Source: Flavobacterium gelidicaeli (GTDB lineage: Bacteria; Bacteroidota; Bacteroidia; Flavobacteriales; Flavobacteriaceae). Taken from it: DNA of 64,000 nucleotides. The position numbers and the translations under genes are program-made. The stretch is taken from assembly GCF_013294005.1 (NCBI RefSeq), contig NZ_JABSNK010000004.1, positions 310,001 to 374,000 on the forward strand, read 5' to 3'. The notes beneath the pieces are model-generated. The model was not told the origin of the DNA. It made no database searches and saw only the letters and a program-made list of their open reading frames with translations. Below, piece by piece: positions 53,322-62,056 of this stretch (position 1 is the stretch's first letter; each line of letters starts with the position of its first letter).

Positions 53322-54179
53322 TTATTTCTTTTGATATACAATCCCAAAAGACAAGATATTGTTTGCATACACGTTTTTGGCTTTCACAATAGCACTATTA
53401 GAATTAAAGTATTGTGCTGTAATCCCAAAGTTTTTATTGAGTTCATACATTCCTCCAAGTGATATTCCGGTGTAGCTAGTTCCGTCTCCACGGATAAAAT
53501 CAGCTATTTGGGGGTCTTTTCCAACTCCTTGTAAAATAGAAATTTTATAATTTACCCATAATTTATCAAAGAATTTATAACCTACTTCAGCACCAAATTG
53601 TAATTGGTTTTGAAAATCCCTCTCTTGGTATTTAGTTCTGTAGTTAAATGCTCCGTAAGCACTCGCGTAAAGATTTTTTGGAGAAAAAGAGTGCGAAACA
53701 GCCAGCGTAGTCCAAACATTAAATTCGCCATCTCCAGTAGGAAGGTTAATTTGATCTAACGGATTGCTTTTGTTTTTAGCAAATAATTCTTTTTTTCCAG
53801 TAGGGAATTCAGGAGAGACACTTATCGATAACGGAAACGATTTTTGCAATAGCGCATATTTCAGTTCTAATTTCACATCACCAAAACCACTTACTTTATT
53901 AGTGGTTTCGTAACTGTTTTGCTTAAAAAGAGGTACAAATGTTGCGACCGTAAAACGATCAGTAATTCCGTATTCTCCATAGAGTGCAATTTGATTTTGT
54001 GTGAACTCACTTGTTTTTAATTTGTCTCCATCTATGTTTCTAAAATCGGTAGCGTTATAAAAACTATAATCTAGTTTAAAAAAATAGGTGCCTTTTGCTT
54101 TTGTCCAACCACTTTGCGCCTGAGATAGTGTGGTGAAAACTAGTGCGATTATAAAAGTAAGGTAAAATGTTTTTTTCAT
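53322..54179 (-). CDS. Outer-membrane transporter-like barrel protein
   Basis: A 285-residue secreted barrel. I choose ATG 54179 (MKKTFYLTFIIALVFTTLSQAQ), since the upstream ATG at 54206 lies inside the previous gene's terminator. It has SGWTKAKGTYFFKLDYSFYNATDFRN, repeated amphipathic strands, VSPEFPTGKK and a final GIVYQKK. This layout resembles the phenol/meta-degradation-type outer-membrane proteins (PF13557-like). The transported molecule is unknown. It follows the DM13 lipoprotein gene but is separated by a terminator. Confidence 0.8.
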   Translation of the reverse strand: MKKTFYLTFIIALVFTTLSQAQSGWTKAKGTYFFKLDYSFYNATDFRNIDGDKLKTSEFTQNQIALYGEYGITDRFTVATFVPLFKQNSYETTNKVSGFGDVKLELKYALLQKSFPLSISVSPEFPTGKKELFAKNKSNPLDQINLPTGDGEFNVWTTLAVSHSFSPKNLYASAYGAFNYRTKYQERDFQNQLQFGAEVGYKFFDKLWVNYKISILQGVGKDPQIADFIRGDGTSYTGISLGGMYELNKNFGITAQYFNSNSAIVKAKNVYANNILSFGIVYQKK

Positions 54180-54197
54180 GACTTTCTTAATTTTAAT

Positions 54198-54232
54198 AAA
54201 GGGCATCAGTTTTATAATTGATGCCCTTTTAA
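54198..54232 (-). terminator. Terminator of the DM13 lipoprotein gene
   Basis: AAAGGGCATCA (54198-54208) pairs with TGATGCCCTTT (54219-54229), an 11-bp perfect stem. Downstream on the minus strand is T-rich sequence. Confidence 0.82.
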
Positions 54233-54243
54233 TTAACTATAAT

Positions 54244-54708
54244 CTATTGTAATTTTCCGTTTCCAAAAGGTATGTTTGCAGAACCACACCATACAATTAC
54301 ATATTGTAAATCAGTTGGTATTGTACCGTTTACTTTATAGAAAGCCTCACCATTTTGAGATACGATACCAATTAATTTTAAATCTGGATTTCCAGTTCCT
54401 GGACTTGCAGTAAATGTTGCTGTTTTAGACAAGTAAATGGTTGCTGTACCAGTACCTAATTCAGTAGTAAAATCAGAACCTAAATGTACAAACGTATTGT
54501 TTGATGTGTCGGTTCCTATTTCTATTTTCCCAGCAGTAGGTGTGCCATTTTGAGCTGTCAGTGTACCTGTTTGTGTTGCTGTAAATTGTCCTGTAGGTTG
54601 CGTAGAGTCAACTTGTACTGTAACAGTTTCGGTATCATCACTAGAACATGAAACGATTGATAATGAAGTAAATGCTAATGCGATAATTGTTAAGAAATGT
54701 CTTTTCAT
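54244..54708 (-). CDS. DM13-domain lipoprotein
   Basis: A 154-residue envelope lipoprotein (MKRHFLTIIALAFTSLSIVSC lipobox, Cys21). The body ends VNGTIPTDLQYVIVWCGSANIPFGNGKLQ, the conserved tail of DM13 domains: a Trp-Cys dyad in the strand before the FG-x-G-x-L end. DM13 is a predicted redox or electron-transfer module, and its conserved Cys is present (Cys142). The Bacteroidota form is a short lipoprotein as here. No partner protein is nearby. Confidence 0.82.
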   Translation of the reverse strand: MKRHFLTIIALAFTSLSIVSCSSDDTETVTVQVDSTQPTGQFTATQTGTLTAQNGTPTAGKIEIGTDTSNNTFVHLGSDFTTELGTGTATIYLSKTATFTASPGTGNPDLKLIGIVSQNGEAFYKVNGTIPTDLQYVIVWCGSANIPFGNGKLQ

Positions 54709-54828
54709 AATGCTTGTGTTAAGTTTTTATTTGTTTTACTGTTGCAAATGTCCACGATAAGTATCACCAAAATATCCCAAAAGAATTACAAAAGAATAAA
54801 CTTTGAGTTTTTAACTATTATTAAAGAC

Positions 54829-54864
54829 AAATGGGTATAAAAACAATTGTTTTTATACCCATTT
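54829..54864. terminator. Perfect 36-bp palindrome; terminator of the gene at 54885
   Basis: The sequence AAATGGGTATAAAAACAA (54829-54846) is followed directly by its exact complement through 54864. On the minus strand it is followed by T-rich sequence, and on the plus strand by TTTGG. Its position after the charged-protein gene suggests a terminator. Confidence 0.78.
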
Positions 54865-54884
54865 TTGGTTTGTTATACGATTAA

Positions 54885-55250
54885 TTATTCCTCATTGAGT
54901 TTCATGTTCCCTCGGTTTTTATGATTATCAAGATGTGAATTAGGATACCTTTTAGCGGTGATATCTGAATTTCGATCTTCATTTTCAACAGTATTCATAG
55001 CTTCTTCCTCAGTGATTACACCGCGGCTCATACTTTCATTTTCGTTCCAAGTTCTTTCTTCGTCTGGAATTGAGGCTATTGAACCATCTACGTTTCGGGC
55101 TCTATCGACCACTCTTTCTTTACCGTCTTTATCGACTTCAATTTCTTTATTTAGCAGCGAGTCTTGTGATTTTACATCTTTGTCAATGTGTTTGTCGCTA
55201 AATCCTTTGTTTGTATCCTTATTGTCGTTATTTGAATTGTTATTTTCCAT
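54885..55250 (-). CDS. Charged low-complexity hypothetical protein
   Basis: A 121-residue hydrophilic protein very rich in Asp, Glu, Asn and Lys (MENNNSNNDNKDTNKGF...DSLLNKEIEVDKDGKERVVDRARNVDGS). It has no signal peptide, helix of membrane type, or catalytic motif. It is likely intrinsically disordered and reminiscent of small flavobacterial stress-associated proteins of unknown function. It is monocistronic. I do not recognise a family. Confidence 0.7.
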   Translation of the reverse strand: MENNNSNNDNKDTNKGFSDKHIDKDVKSQDSLLNKEIEVDKDGKERVVDRARNVDGSIASIPDEERTWNENESMSRGVITEEEAMNTVENEDRNSDITAKRYPNSHLDNHKNRGNMKLNEE

Positions 55251-55413
55251 GATGTTTATTTTTTATTTAAAATTACTACAATACTTACTCTTGAGTGTTA
55301 TGCTTTTTTGAGAAAAGTTTACAAGACTTTTTGTGTTTAATAGACTGTTAATATGAAATGTTTTGAATTAATTATCAAAGCTTTTAGATGTAGTTTAATG
55401 TTCTAAAGACTAT

Positions 55414-55442
55414 TTGATACTATTAAAACAACGTTATCTTTG
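55414..55442 (+). promoter_or_regulatory. Promoter of the RluE-type gene
   Basis: TTG (55414-55416) and TATCTTTG (55435-55442) are spaced by 18 bp, a consensus Bacteroidota promoter 30 bp before the start codon. Confidence 0.75.
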
Positions 55443-55471
55443 CCTTTTAAAATGTTATTCTAAATTTCTTT

Positions 55472-56041
55472 ATGGCACATTCCCATTTTATACTTCATAA
55501 GCCCTACGGTTATTTGAGTCAATTTATATATGAGTTAAAACGAAAGAAAAAACTGCTTGGTGAATTACATGATTTCCCAGAAGGCACAATGGCTATTGGT
55601 AGATTAGACGAAGATTCAGAAGGATTACTTTTATTGACCACTGATGGTAAAATGAGTGAAATTATTCGTTCTAAAAAAGTTGATAAAGAATATTTTGTAC
55701 AAGTAGATGGTGTGATTACACAGGAAGCGATTGATATAATGAAAGCAGGAGTTGAAATAGGTTTTGATGGCGGGAAGTATACCACTAAAAAATGTGATGC
55801 CCGCTTGATTCATGAAATTCCAGATTTTGGTCCACGAGCTAAGAAAATTAGGGATGAGCGTCATGGTCCAACAACTTGGGCTTCTATTACCGTTAATGAA
55901 GGTAAGTTTAGACAAGTGCGTAAAATGACAGCTGCCGTGGGTTTTCCTACATTAAGATTGGTTCGTGTACGCATAGGAAACGTGCATTTGCAGACCTTAA
56001 AGGCTGGGGAAGTATTGGCTGTAGACGAGTTTAATTATTAA
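55472..56041 (+). CDS. rluE: 23S rRNA pseudouridine synthase, RluE/RsuA family
   Basis: A 189-residue enzyme making pseudouridine in rRNA. It opens FILHKPYGYLSQF, has the catalytic GRLDEDSEGLLLLT motif (Asp after R-L), KEYFVQVDG, and a C-terminal EGKFRQVRKMTAAVGFPTLRLVRVRIG. The short length without an S4 domain matches the RluE-type (U2457) subgroup. It is upstream of trmL (51-bp gap) and probably cotranscribed with it. Confidence 0.93.
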   Translation: MAHSHFILHKPYGYLSQFIYELKRKKKLLGELHDFPEGTMAIGRLDEDSEGLLLLTTDGKMSEIIRSKKVDKEYFVQVDGVITQEAIDIMKAGVEIGFDGGKYTTKKCDARLIHEIPDFGPRAKKIRDERHGPTTWASITVNEGKFRQVRKMTAAVGFPTLRLVRVRIGNVHLQTLKAGEVLAVDEFNY

Positions 56042-56092
56042 ACTTTTTAACATTCATTTTAACAATTTATCCATTAAAAAAATTAGCTAGTT

Positions 56093-56545
56093 ATGTTGAA
56101 TATCGTTCTCGTAGAACCCGAAATACCTAACAACACCGGAAATATAGGAAGGTTGTGTGTAGGAACAGAAAGTAGATTGCACTTAATTCATCCTTTTGGG
56201 TTTGTGATCAATGATAAAAATTTAAAACGGTCAGGTTTGGATTATTGGGTACACCTTGATGTAACCGAATATCAAAATGTAGCCGAATGGAAAGCTCAAA
56301 TTCCTGATTTATCCCGAGTTTTCCTGATGAGCTCCCATGCCGAAAAATCATATTTAGAAATCGAATTTCAAGATGGAGATTGGTTGGTTTTTGGTAAAGA
56401 AAGTAAAGGATTGAATGAAGAGGTTTTGAAGCAATTTGAGAATCATTTAAAAATCCCAATGTCTGAAAATATTAGGAGTTTTAATATTGCGAATTCAGTT
56501 GCTTTTGTAATTGGGGAAGCAAAACGCCAAATAGAACTGAAATAG
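56093..56545 (+). CDS. trmL: tRNA (cytidine(34)-2'-O)-methyltransferase
   Basis: A 150-residue SPOUT-class methyltransferase that modifies the wobble base of tRNA-Leu. Motifs include VEPEIPNNTGNIGRLC, LDYWVHLDV, FLMSSHAEKSY, VFGKESKGLNEEVL and IPMSENIRSFNIANSVAFVIGEAKRQ, the knot-forming C-terminus. It is full length. It follows rluE on the same strand, and repeat copy A3 begins 18 bp after its stop. Confidence 0.95.
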   Translation: MLNIVLVEPEIPNNTGNIGRLCVGTESRLHLIHPFGFVINDKNLKRSGLDYWVHLDVTEYQNVAEWKAQIPDLSRVFLMSSHAEKSYLEIEFQDGDWLVFGKESKGLNEEVLKQFENHLKIPMSENIRSFNIANSVAFVIGEAKRQIELK

Positions 56546-56562
56546 TTTGGGTTTACAAATTG

Positions 56563-56670
56563 CCTAGCCCAGATAGCAGCGGCATCGCCCTATTTGAAAA
56601 ACAAGGCTTTTTTGCCGTAGTTTTTTATAGGGAATATAGCGAATAGCTGGAAAATGCTCCTAAATAAAAA
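56563..56670 (+). repeat. Flavobacterial 3'-UTR repeat, family A, copy 3
   Basis: Left flank: CCTAGCCCAGATAGCAGCGG, then CATC. The central region holds a different hairpin (CCCTAT/ATAGGG with an inner AAGGC/GCC). Right flank: ATATAGCGAATAGCTGG, then AAAATGCTCCT. It is the longest of the three copies, same orientation as trmL, and lies in the gap between convergent genes. Confidence 0.75.
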
Positions 56671-56675
56671 AGGTG

Positions 56676-57455
56676 TTAGCTAATGATGAATTTGCCTTTT
56701 TGACTATCAAATACAATGTTTTCATCTTGAAATAAACGGTTAAAACTACCATCTTGAATAAAGTTGCAAGGTATGTCTTGGCTTATTTTTTCAGGAGTCA
56801 TCAAGATCATCTCGTCACTTAACTGGATGGCCATATCAATATCGTGTGTCGAGAATAAGATGCATTTATTGGTTTCTTGCGTTAGTTTTTTTAAGAGTTT
56901 AAATAGCGCTACTTTATGCAATAAATCTAAATGTGTAGTGGGTTCGTCAAGAATAATTATGGGACTGTCTTGAGCTAAGGCACGAGCTACAAGTACTTTT
57001 TGTAGTTGTCCGTCACTAATTTCGTAATGTTTTTTATTTGCTAAATGCGTGATTTGGCTAAGTTCCATCGCTTCGTTTACTTTAGCAATATCAGTAGGGC
57101 TTAATTTACCAATCCAGTTGGTATAAGGCTGACGCCCTAATGCGACCAATTCAAAGACTGTTAAATTACTTGGTGGTAATTTTTCGGTTAACACAACACT
57201 TAAATTTAGTGCTAAAAGCGCAGGGTTCATTTTATGGATATCCGCTCCGTTGATGGTTACTTTTCCTGCAAGTGGTTTTTGAATTCCAGTTAGTGTTTTT
57301 AATAACGTAGATTTCCCAATTCCGTTTGCGCCAATTAAAGCAATTAATTTGCCTTCGTTGAAATTTAAGTTCAAATTTTGGGCAATAACCGTATTGTTGT
57401 TCTTGGTTTTATAACCAATACTTAAATTTGAAGTGCAAAGAATAGTGGAACTCAT
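56676..57455 (-). CDS. ABC transporter ATPase (BtuD/FecE-like)
   Basis: A 259-residue ATPase, start at ATG 57455 (MSSTILC). The earlier ATG at 57515 would overlap the permease gene by 37 bp and has no family support. Motifs are Walker A GANGIGKST, signature ISDGQLQK, Walker B IIILDEPTTHLD and an H-loop FSTHDID. It energises the FecCD-type permease encoded directly upstream. B12 is favoured by the neighbouring B12 riboswitch and BtuB/BtuG-like genes; iron-siderophore uptake is the alternative. Confidence 0.9.
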   Translation of the reverse strand: MSSTILCTSNLSIGYKTKNNNTVIAQNLNLNFNEGKLIALIGANGIGKSTLLKTLTGIQKPLAGKVTINGADIHKMNPALLALNLSVVLTEKLPPSNLTVFELVALGRQPYTNWIGKLSPTDIAKVNEAMELSQITHLANKKHYEISDGQLQKVLVARALAQDSPIIILDEPTTHLDLLHKVALFKLLKKLTQETNKCILFSTHDIDMAIQLSDEMILMTPEKISQDIPCNFIQDGSFNRLFQDENIVFDSQKGKFIIS

Positions 57456-57478
57456 TAGTTGTGTTTTAGGAGGAAGGA

Positions 57479-58510
57479 TTACCCCATCATTTTCTTTTTT
57501 CGCACTAACAACCAAATTACAATGGGGGCACCAAAAATAGAAGTTACGGCATTAATAGGCAAGTTGAAATCATGGCCAGGAACTTGAGAGATACTATCGC
57601 AAATTAACATAATAATTGCTCCAAAAAGCAAGGTGCTCCAGAATAAAACCGTGTGATTACTCGTTTGAAAAACAAGTTTAGCAATGTGTGGTACCGCCAG
57701 CCCAATAAAAGCGATAGGTCCTGCAAAAGCTGTGATGCTACCGGCTAAGATACTTGTGGCAAGAATTATAATTAATCGGGATTTTTTATAATTAAGGCCC
57801 ATGCTTTTAGCGTAGTTCTCTCCTAAAAGAAGGGCGTCTAATGATTTTATACTTAGTAAGCTTAGTGCTAAGCCTGTTAAAACAGCTATTGCTAAAATAA
57901 GAATGGATGTCCAAGATAAATTACCCAAACTTCCTAAGGACCAGAAAGTGAATTTTTGCAACTCTTCGGCAGTACTAAAATAAGTTAAAGTGTTTACAAT
58001 AGCACTTGTTAAACTACCAAACATAAGTCCTACAATTAAAATCGCCATAGTATCTTTTAATCGAAAAGAAACCATCAGTACGGCTAATAAAACTAGAAAG
58101 CTTCCTAAGCTAGATGCTAATACAATTCCGTATGATGAAAGTAAAAAACTCGCAATAGAAGCAGGCAAAAAAGACGCGCCAAGAATAATCATGGCGACAC
58201 CTAAACTAGCACCTGAACTCAGTCCTAAAACATAAGGTCCCGCAAGCGGATTTCTAAATAATGTTTGCATTAACAAGCCACTAGTTGCAAGTCCCATTCC
58301 TACTAAAACAGCCGTAATAGCTTTAGGTAAACGGTAGTTAACAATGATGTATTGCCAACTTTCCTTAGAGGCAATAGTGCCTGTTAAGCTTTTAAATACT
58401 TCTTTTAACGGAATCGAAACTGAGCCTAAGCTAATGTTAACGACAAAAAGCGCTACAACAGCCAGTGCTAAGCTTATAAAAAGAATGCTATTTCGTTTGT
58501 TTGGATTCAA
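57479..58510 (-). CDS. FecCD-family permease (BtuC-like)
   Basis: A 343-residue inner-membrane permease with about ten hydrophobic helices. Conserved segments are NYRLPKAITAVLVGMGLATSGLLMQTLFRNPLAGPYVLGLSSGASLGVAM near residues 55-105 and SITAFAGPIAFIGLAVPHIAKLVF, the coupling region. It lies 1 bp after the substrate-binding gene and 23 bp before the ATPase gene. Substrate by context is cobalamin. Confidence 0.92.
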   Translation of the reverse strand: MNPNKRNSILFISLALAVVALFVVNISLGSVSIPLKEVFKSLTGTIASKESWQYIIVNYRLPKAITAVLVGMGLATSGLLMQTLFRNPLAGPYVLGLSSGASLGVAMIILGASFLPASIASFLLSSYGIVLASSLGSFLVLLAVLMVSFRLKDTMAILIVGLMFGSLTSAIVNTLTYFSTAEELQKFTFWSLGSLGNLSWTSILILAIAVLTGLALSLLSIKSLDALLLGENYAKSMGLNYKKSRLIIILATSILAGSITAFAGPIAFIGLAVPHIAKLVFQTSNHTVLFWSTLLFGAIIMLICDSISQVPGHDFNLPINAVTSIFGAPIVIWLLVRKKKMMG

Positions 58511-58511
58511 A

Positions 58512-59648
58512 TTATTGTAATTGTTGGTAAAAGTGTGGCGTATAATTAGGCAATAATTCAGGGTGTAAGATTTTAATCAAATCTTTTAAAACCCAGTCAG
58601 GACGAGTAGGCGACCACTCAAAAAATAAAATCCCTCCTTTTGCACCTTTATGAATTGCATAAGAATATACTTTTTTATTTTTGAAAGCTTCAAATTCAGC
58701 GTAATGGGGATTACTGTCTGATAGTTGTTTTAATGTAACATAGTCTCCTGGAGCAATCCAGAAATCAGCTTGTTGGGCTTTTTCTAAAACAACTTCAAAA
58801 GGTAATGCTAAACCACCGGTTCCTTTTGTATTTGCCCATAAATAATTTGCTTTAGCATCTTTTAAAAACAAAGAAGCCCAGCTTTCACCTTGAGGTACAT
58901 ACCACTGATCTTGGTACATAGCACCACAAAGTACAGTAGGTTTTGTAGTTGTATTTTGAACCAATGCAAGGGTTGTTTTATATTCTTTTTCAATTTCTTT
59001 AAAAGTAGTATTCGCTTTTTGATCAAGACCATATAAGGCACCAAAGAATTTAATCCATTCGGCTTTTCCTAGTGGAGACTGTTCTGTCCAATCACCATTA
59101 AACAACACTTTAAGTCCGCTTTTTTGTAAAATATCTAGCGACGGATTGCTGTTGCTGAGTCCAAAACCTACAATGACATCAGGAGCAATATCAATAAGTA
59201 CTTCGGTGTTTAGGTTTTCGTTTTTTCCTACTTCACGAACTTTTCCTGCGTCGATGTTTTTTCTGGTTTTTTCAGACGAAATATAATCGGTATTTGGAAA
59301 ACCAATCAAGCTGTTCTCTACGCCTAAAATTTCCAACGATGGAATGTGTGTTGTTGAGGTTACCACTATCGATTTTATGGGAACATTTACAACTGCATAT
59401 TGTTTTAAGCTGTCTGGGATGATTGCGTTTTTTTCTTTTAAAATATAAGTAAAACTAGCTGTTGCGTTAGGCCAAGGTTGCGTCACTTTAAGTAATGAGA
59501 AGCCTTTATATTTATAGATTTCGAATCCTTTAGCGTATTGAATTTCATTCTTTACAACTGAATTAATTTCAAGAGGAGCTTCTTTTTTACATTGGATAAA
59601 CAACATAGAAATTAGAAAGAAGAATGCTGTGTTTTTTACGAATTTCAT
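58512..59648 (-). CDS. Substrate-binding lipoprotein of ABC importer (BtuF-like)
   Basis: A 378-residue type III periplasmic-binding lipoprotein. I choose ATG 59648, giving MKFVKNTAFFFLISMLFIQC with lipobox Cys20. Features include KGFSLLKVTQPWPNATASFTYI, VPIKSIVVTSTTHIPSLEILGVENSLIGFPNTDYISSEKTR, and NLNTEVLIDIAPDVIVGFG, typical of FecB/BtuF-type proteins. It leads the three-gene importer operon. It is divergent from the small membrane protein and riboswitch at about 60000. A minus-strand TACTTTTG -7 box is at 59665-59672. Confidence 0.9.
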   Translation of the reverse strand: MKFVKNTAFFFLISMLFIQCKKEAPLEINSVVKNEIQYAKGFEIYKYKGFSLLKVTQPWPNATASFTYILKEKNAIIPDSLKQYAVVNVPIKSIVVTSTTHIPSLEILGVENSLIGFPNTDYISSEKTRKNIDAGKVREVGKNENLNTEVLIDIAPDVIVGFGLSNSNPSLDILQKSGLKVLFNGDWTEQSPLGKAEWIKFFGALYGLDQKANTTFKEIEKEYKTTLALVQNTTTKPTVLCGAMYQDQWYVPQGESWASLFLKDAKANYLWANTKGTGGLALPFEVVLEKAQQADFWIAPGDYVTLKQLSDSNPHYAEFEAFKNKKVYSYAIHKGAKGGILFFEWSPTRPDWVLKDLIKILHPELLPNYTPHFYQQLQ

Positions 59649-59760
59649 AAATCTAATTTTTTTACAAAAGTATTGTTTTGTTTTAATAAAAATAGACTTG
59701 TGTGATATTTGATACATTTTTTTCCATAAGAATGAAGTAGTTTTACTTAAAAAATAAACG

Positions 59761-59880
59761 ATGAGAGATAATTCAAATACCTTTATTTATATTGTGGCAG
59801 GCATTATTATTTTGCATTTTGTTGTCGGCTTTGCTTGGCTAATTATTAAACTTTCTAAAAAGAAAGATAAGGATAGCTAG
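59761..59880 (+). CDS. Small single-pass membrane protein (39 residues)
   Basis: ATG 59761 to TAG 59880 encodes MRDNSNTFIYIVAGIIILHF, VVGFAWLIIKL and SKKKDKDS. A clean hydrophobic helix (about 9-31) is followed by a basic/charged tail, giving a positive-inside topology. It is shorter than usual gene-calling thresholds. Membrane composition makes it more than a random frame, though no promoter is certain. It lies between the divergent btuF-like gene and the B12 riboswitch. Its role is unknown. Confidence 0.55.
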   Translation: MRDNSNTFIYIVAGIIILHFVVGFAWLIIKLSKKKDKDS

Positions 59881-59974
59881 CATTGTAATTATCTGTATAT
59901 ATGCTGTTTATGTGTTTATGTTTTTTATTAAGGTTAATTCTAGCGGGATTTTCGATAATATCTTTCATTTATTC

Positions 59975-59982
59975 TATATTTG
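59975..59982 (+). promoter_or_regulatory. -7 element upstream of the cobalamin riboswitch
   Basis: TATATTTG matches TAnnTTTG and would start transcription near 59988, at the first riboswitch stem. Confidence 0.62.
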
Positions 59983-59989
59983 CACTCGA

Positions 59990-60172
59990 ATTGAGGTTGT
60001 GATACTATTTTTTTCAAAAATCACATTAAAAGGGAATTAGGTTCAAGACCTAAGCTGTTCCCGCAACTGTAAGCTATTATGCTTGTTGTTACTACAAAAC
60101 CACTAAGTTAACTGAAATTTTCAGTTTCTCGGGAAGGTAAACAACAAGACGCAAGCCAGGAGACCTGCCTTT
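59990..60172 (+). promoter_or_regulatory. Cobalamin riboswitch
   Basis: The 5' leader contains AATTGAGGTTGTGATA at the first stem, then AAGCTGTTCCCGCAACTGTA (the conserved central core) and the B12 box AGCCAGGAGACCTGCC at 60154-60169. Spacing of about 180 nt is normal. Past it, a hairpin AACTCT/AGAGTT lies at about 60189-60212 just before the start codon and could be the expression platform. It controls the TonB receptor gene beginning at 60218. Confidence 0.93.
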
Positions 60173-60217
60173 TTTCTTAACAAATATCGAACTCTCGGGA
60201 AAAAGAGTTCAGAAATT

Positions 60218-62053
60218 ATGACTAGAAATAAACTTTTTTTATACTTCTTTTTGCTTTTGTGCCAATGTGTTTTGGGGCAGCATGATACTATTAATAGACT
60301 TAAGGAAGTTATTGTGTCAGACAAACAATTAAAGACTTTCTCGAACACCCAATCCATTCAGCGATTAAGTGATACTTTGATAAGTAGAAGTCAAGCTTCG
60401 CTAACATCACTATTAAATTATAATACCGTTATTTACTTTAAAGAAAACGGTTTAGGAATGGTTTCCTCTCCCTCATTTAGGGGAACTACTGCGCAACAAA
60501 CTGTTGTGGTTTGGAACGGAATCAATATCAATTCGCAATTACTAGGGCAAACAGATTTTAATACAGTTTCTACGCGTGGTTTTAACTCGATTGATGTAAA
60601 AGCAGGTGGTGGTAGTATTGTTTATGGAAGTGGTGCTATAGGTGGTACTATTCATTTAAATAATGATTTAAAATTTACAGATTCTTTTAAAAACGATTTG
60701 CAAATTTACTATGGCGATTTTAATACTTTGAGTGCTACTTATGGGATTACAGCTGCAACAAATAAAATTAGTTTTGATGCAAGCTTTAGTCGCAACAGCT
60801 CAGACAATGATTTTAAATTTGTAAAAAAAGACGGCAGAAATAGTAATGGAGAATATTACAATAATACTCTTGATGTAGCTTTTGGGTACAAAATAAATAC
60901 TAGAAATAGCCTTAAATTCTATAGCGAAATATATGATGGAGAACGCCATTTTTCGTTAACATCTCCTAATGCTACTAAAACTAAATATCAAGATTATAAT
61001 ATTCGAAATTTACTAACGTGGAGTAGTGCTATTGGCAAATTTGATACCGATTTGAAACTGGCTTATATCACAGAGCATTACAGCTATTTTGAAGACATTA
61101 AAAGAGATGGTTTTACTTCGGGTGGTGTAAAAAGTTTTATTGCTAAATACAATTTAGATTTTAAACTAGCCGAAAATATTAAAGCGACTACAGTTATAGA
61201 TTATACCAGTAATAAAGGTCAGGGTTCAGGAATTGGAGAAAGTAGCAGAGAAATAGCAGGAGTGAGTTTCTTTTGGAAACATTTTCTTAGTGAAAAATGG
61301 AATTATGAAGGAAGTGTTCGTAAGGAATTTTCAGATGTTTATAAAAGTCCAGTGCTTTTTTCTATTGGTTCAAACTATAATTTCTCGAAGCTTTATGAAC
61401 TAAAATTCAATTTGTCAAGGAATTATAGAATTCCAACTTTTAATGATTTGTATTGGGTAGGAAGTGGAAACATTGATTTAAAACCAGAGAATGCATATCA
61501 ATTTGAGGTGGGAAACGAATTTAATTATAAAAAAGTTCGATTTACAGTCACAGGATATTTTTCAAAAATTGATAATATGATTCGGTGGTTGCCTACGAAC
61601 TCAGGAGATTGGTCGCCAATAAATACAGATAAAGTTACTATATACGGAGCCGAAGTGCTGCTGGGATGGCGCAAGAATTTTAGAGAACACAATTTTGATT
61701 TAAGTGGAACTTATTCTTATACTAATTCCAAAGATGAAAGAACACAAAAACAACTTTTTTATGTTCCTTATCATAAACTAACAGCTTCATTATCTTATAG
61801 TCGTAAAAAACTAGCTGCTTATTATCAATTTTTATATAATGGGGAGGTTTTTACAACTTCGGATAATAATCCCAAATATGTATTAGACGGTTACTCCATT
61901 TCAAACCTTGGCGTAGACTATAATTTTAGCAAAAAAAATACTTTTAAATTGGGTCTAAAGGCAGGAAACCTTTGGAACAAAAATTATCAAACGTTGCCTA
62001 GCCGTTACATGCCGGGTAGGAATTTAACACTTTATTTAAACCTTAATTATTAA
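60218..62053 (+). CDS. btuB: TonB-dependent cobalamin receptor (BtuB-like)
   Basis: A 611-residue outer-membrane receptor. A signal peptide (MTRNKLFLYFFLLLCQCVLG) is followed by a TonB-box-like LKEVIVSDK and a plug domain (LTSLLNYNTVIYFKENGLGMVSSPSFRGTTAQQTVVVWNGININS). A barrel from about residue 170 ends LTLYLNLNY. No CarboxypepD domain is present. The cobalamin riboswitch directly upstream defines the substrate as B12 or a corrinoid. The surface lipoprotein gene follows after 3 bp. The length is like E. coli BtuB (614). Confidence 0.93.
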   Translation: MTRNKLFLYFFLLLCQCVLGQHDTINRLKEVIVSDKQLKTFSNTQSIQRLSDTLISRSQASLTSLLNYNTVIYFKENGLGMVSSPSFRGTTAQQTVVVWNGININSQLLGQTDFNTVSTRGFNSIDVKAGGGSIVYGSGAIGGTIHLNNDLKFTDSFKNDLQIYYGDFNTLSATYGITAATNKISFDASFSRNSSDNDFKFVKKDGRNSNGEYYNNTLDVAFGYKINTRNSLKFYSEIYDGERHFSLTSPNATKTKYQDYNIRNLLTWSSAIGKFDTDLKLAYITEHYSYFEDIKRDGFTSGGVKSFIAKYNLDFKLAENIKATTVIDYTSNKGQGSGIGESSREIAGVSFFWKHFLSEKWNYEGSVRKEFSDVYKSPVLFSIGSNYNFSKLYELKFNLSRNYRIPTFNDLYWVGSGNIDLKPENAYQFEVGNEFNYKKVRFTVTGYFSKIDNMIRWLPTNSGDWSPINTDKVTIYGAEVLLGWRKNFREHNFDLSGTYSYTNSKDERTQKQLFYVPYHKLTASLSYSRKKLAAYYQFLYNGEVFTTSDNNPKYVLDGYSISNLGVDYNFSKKNTFKLGLKAGNLWNKNYQTLPSRYMPGRNLTLYLNLNY

Positions 62054-62056
62054 AAA

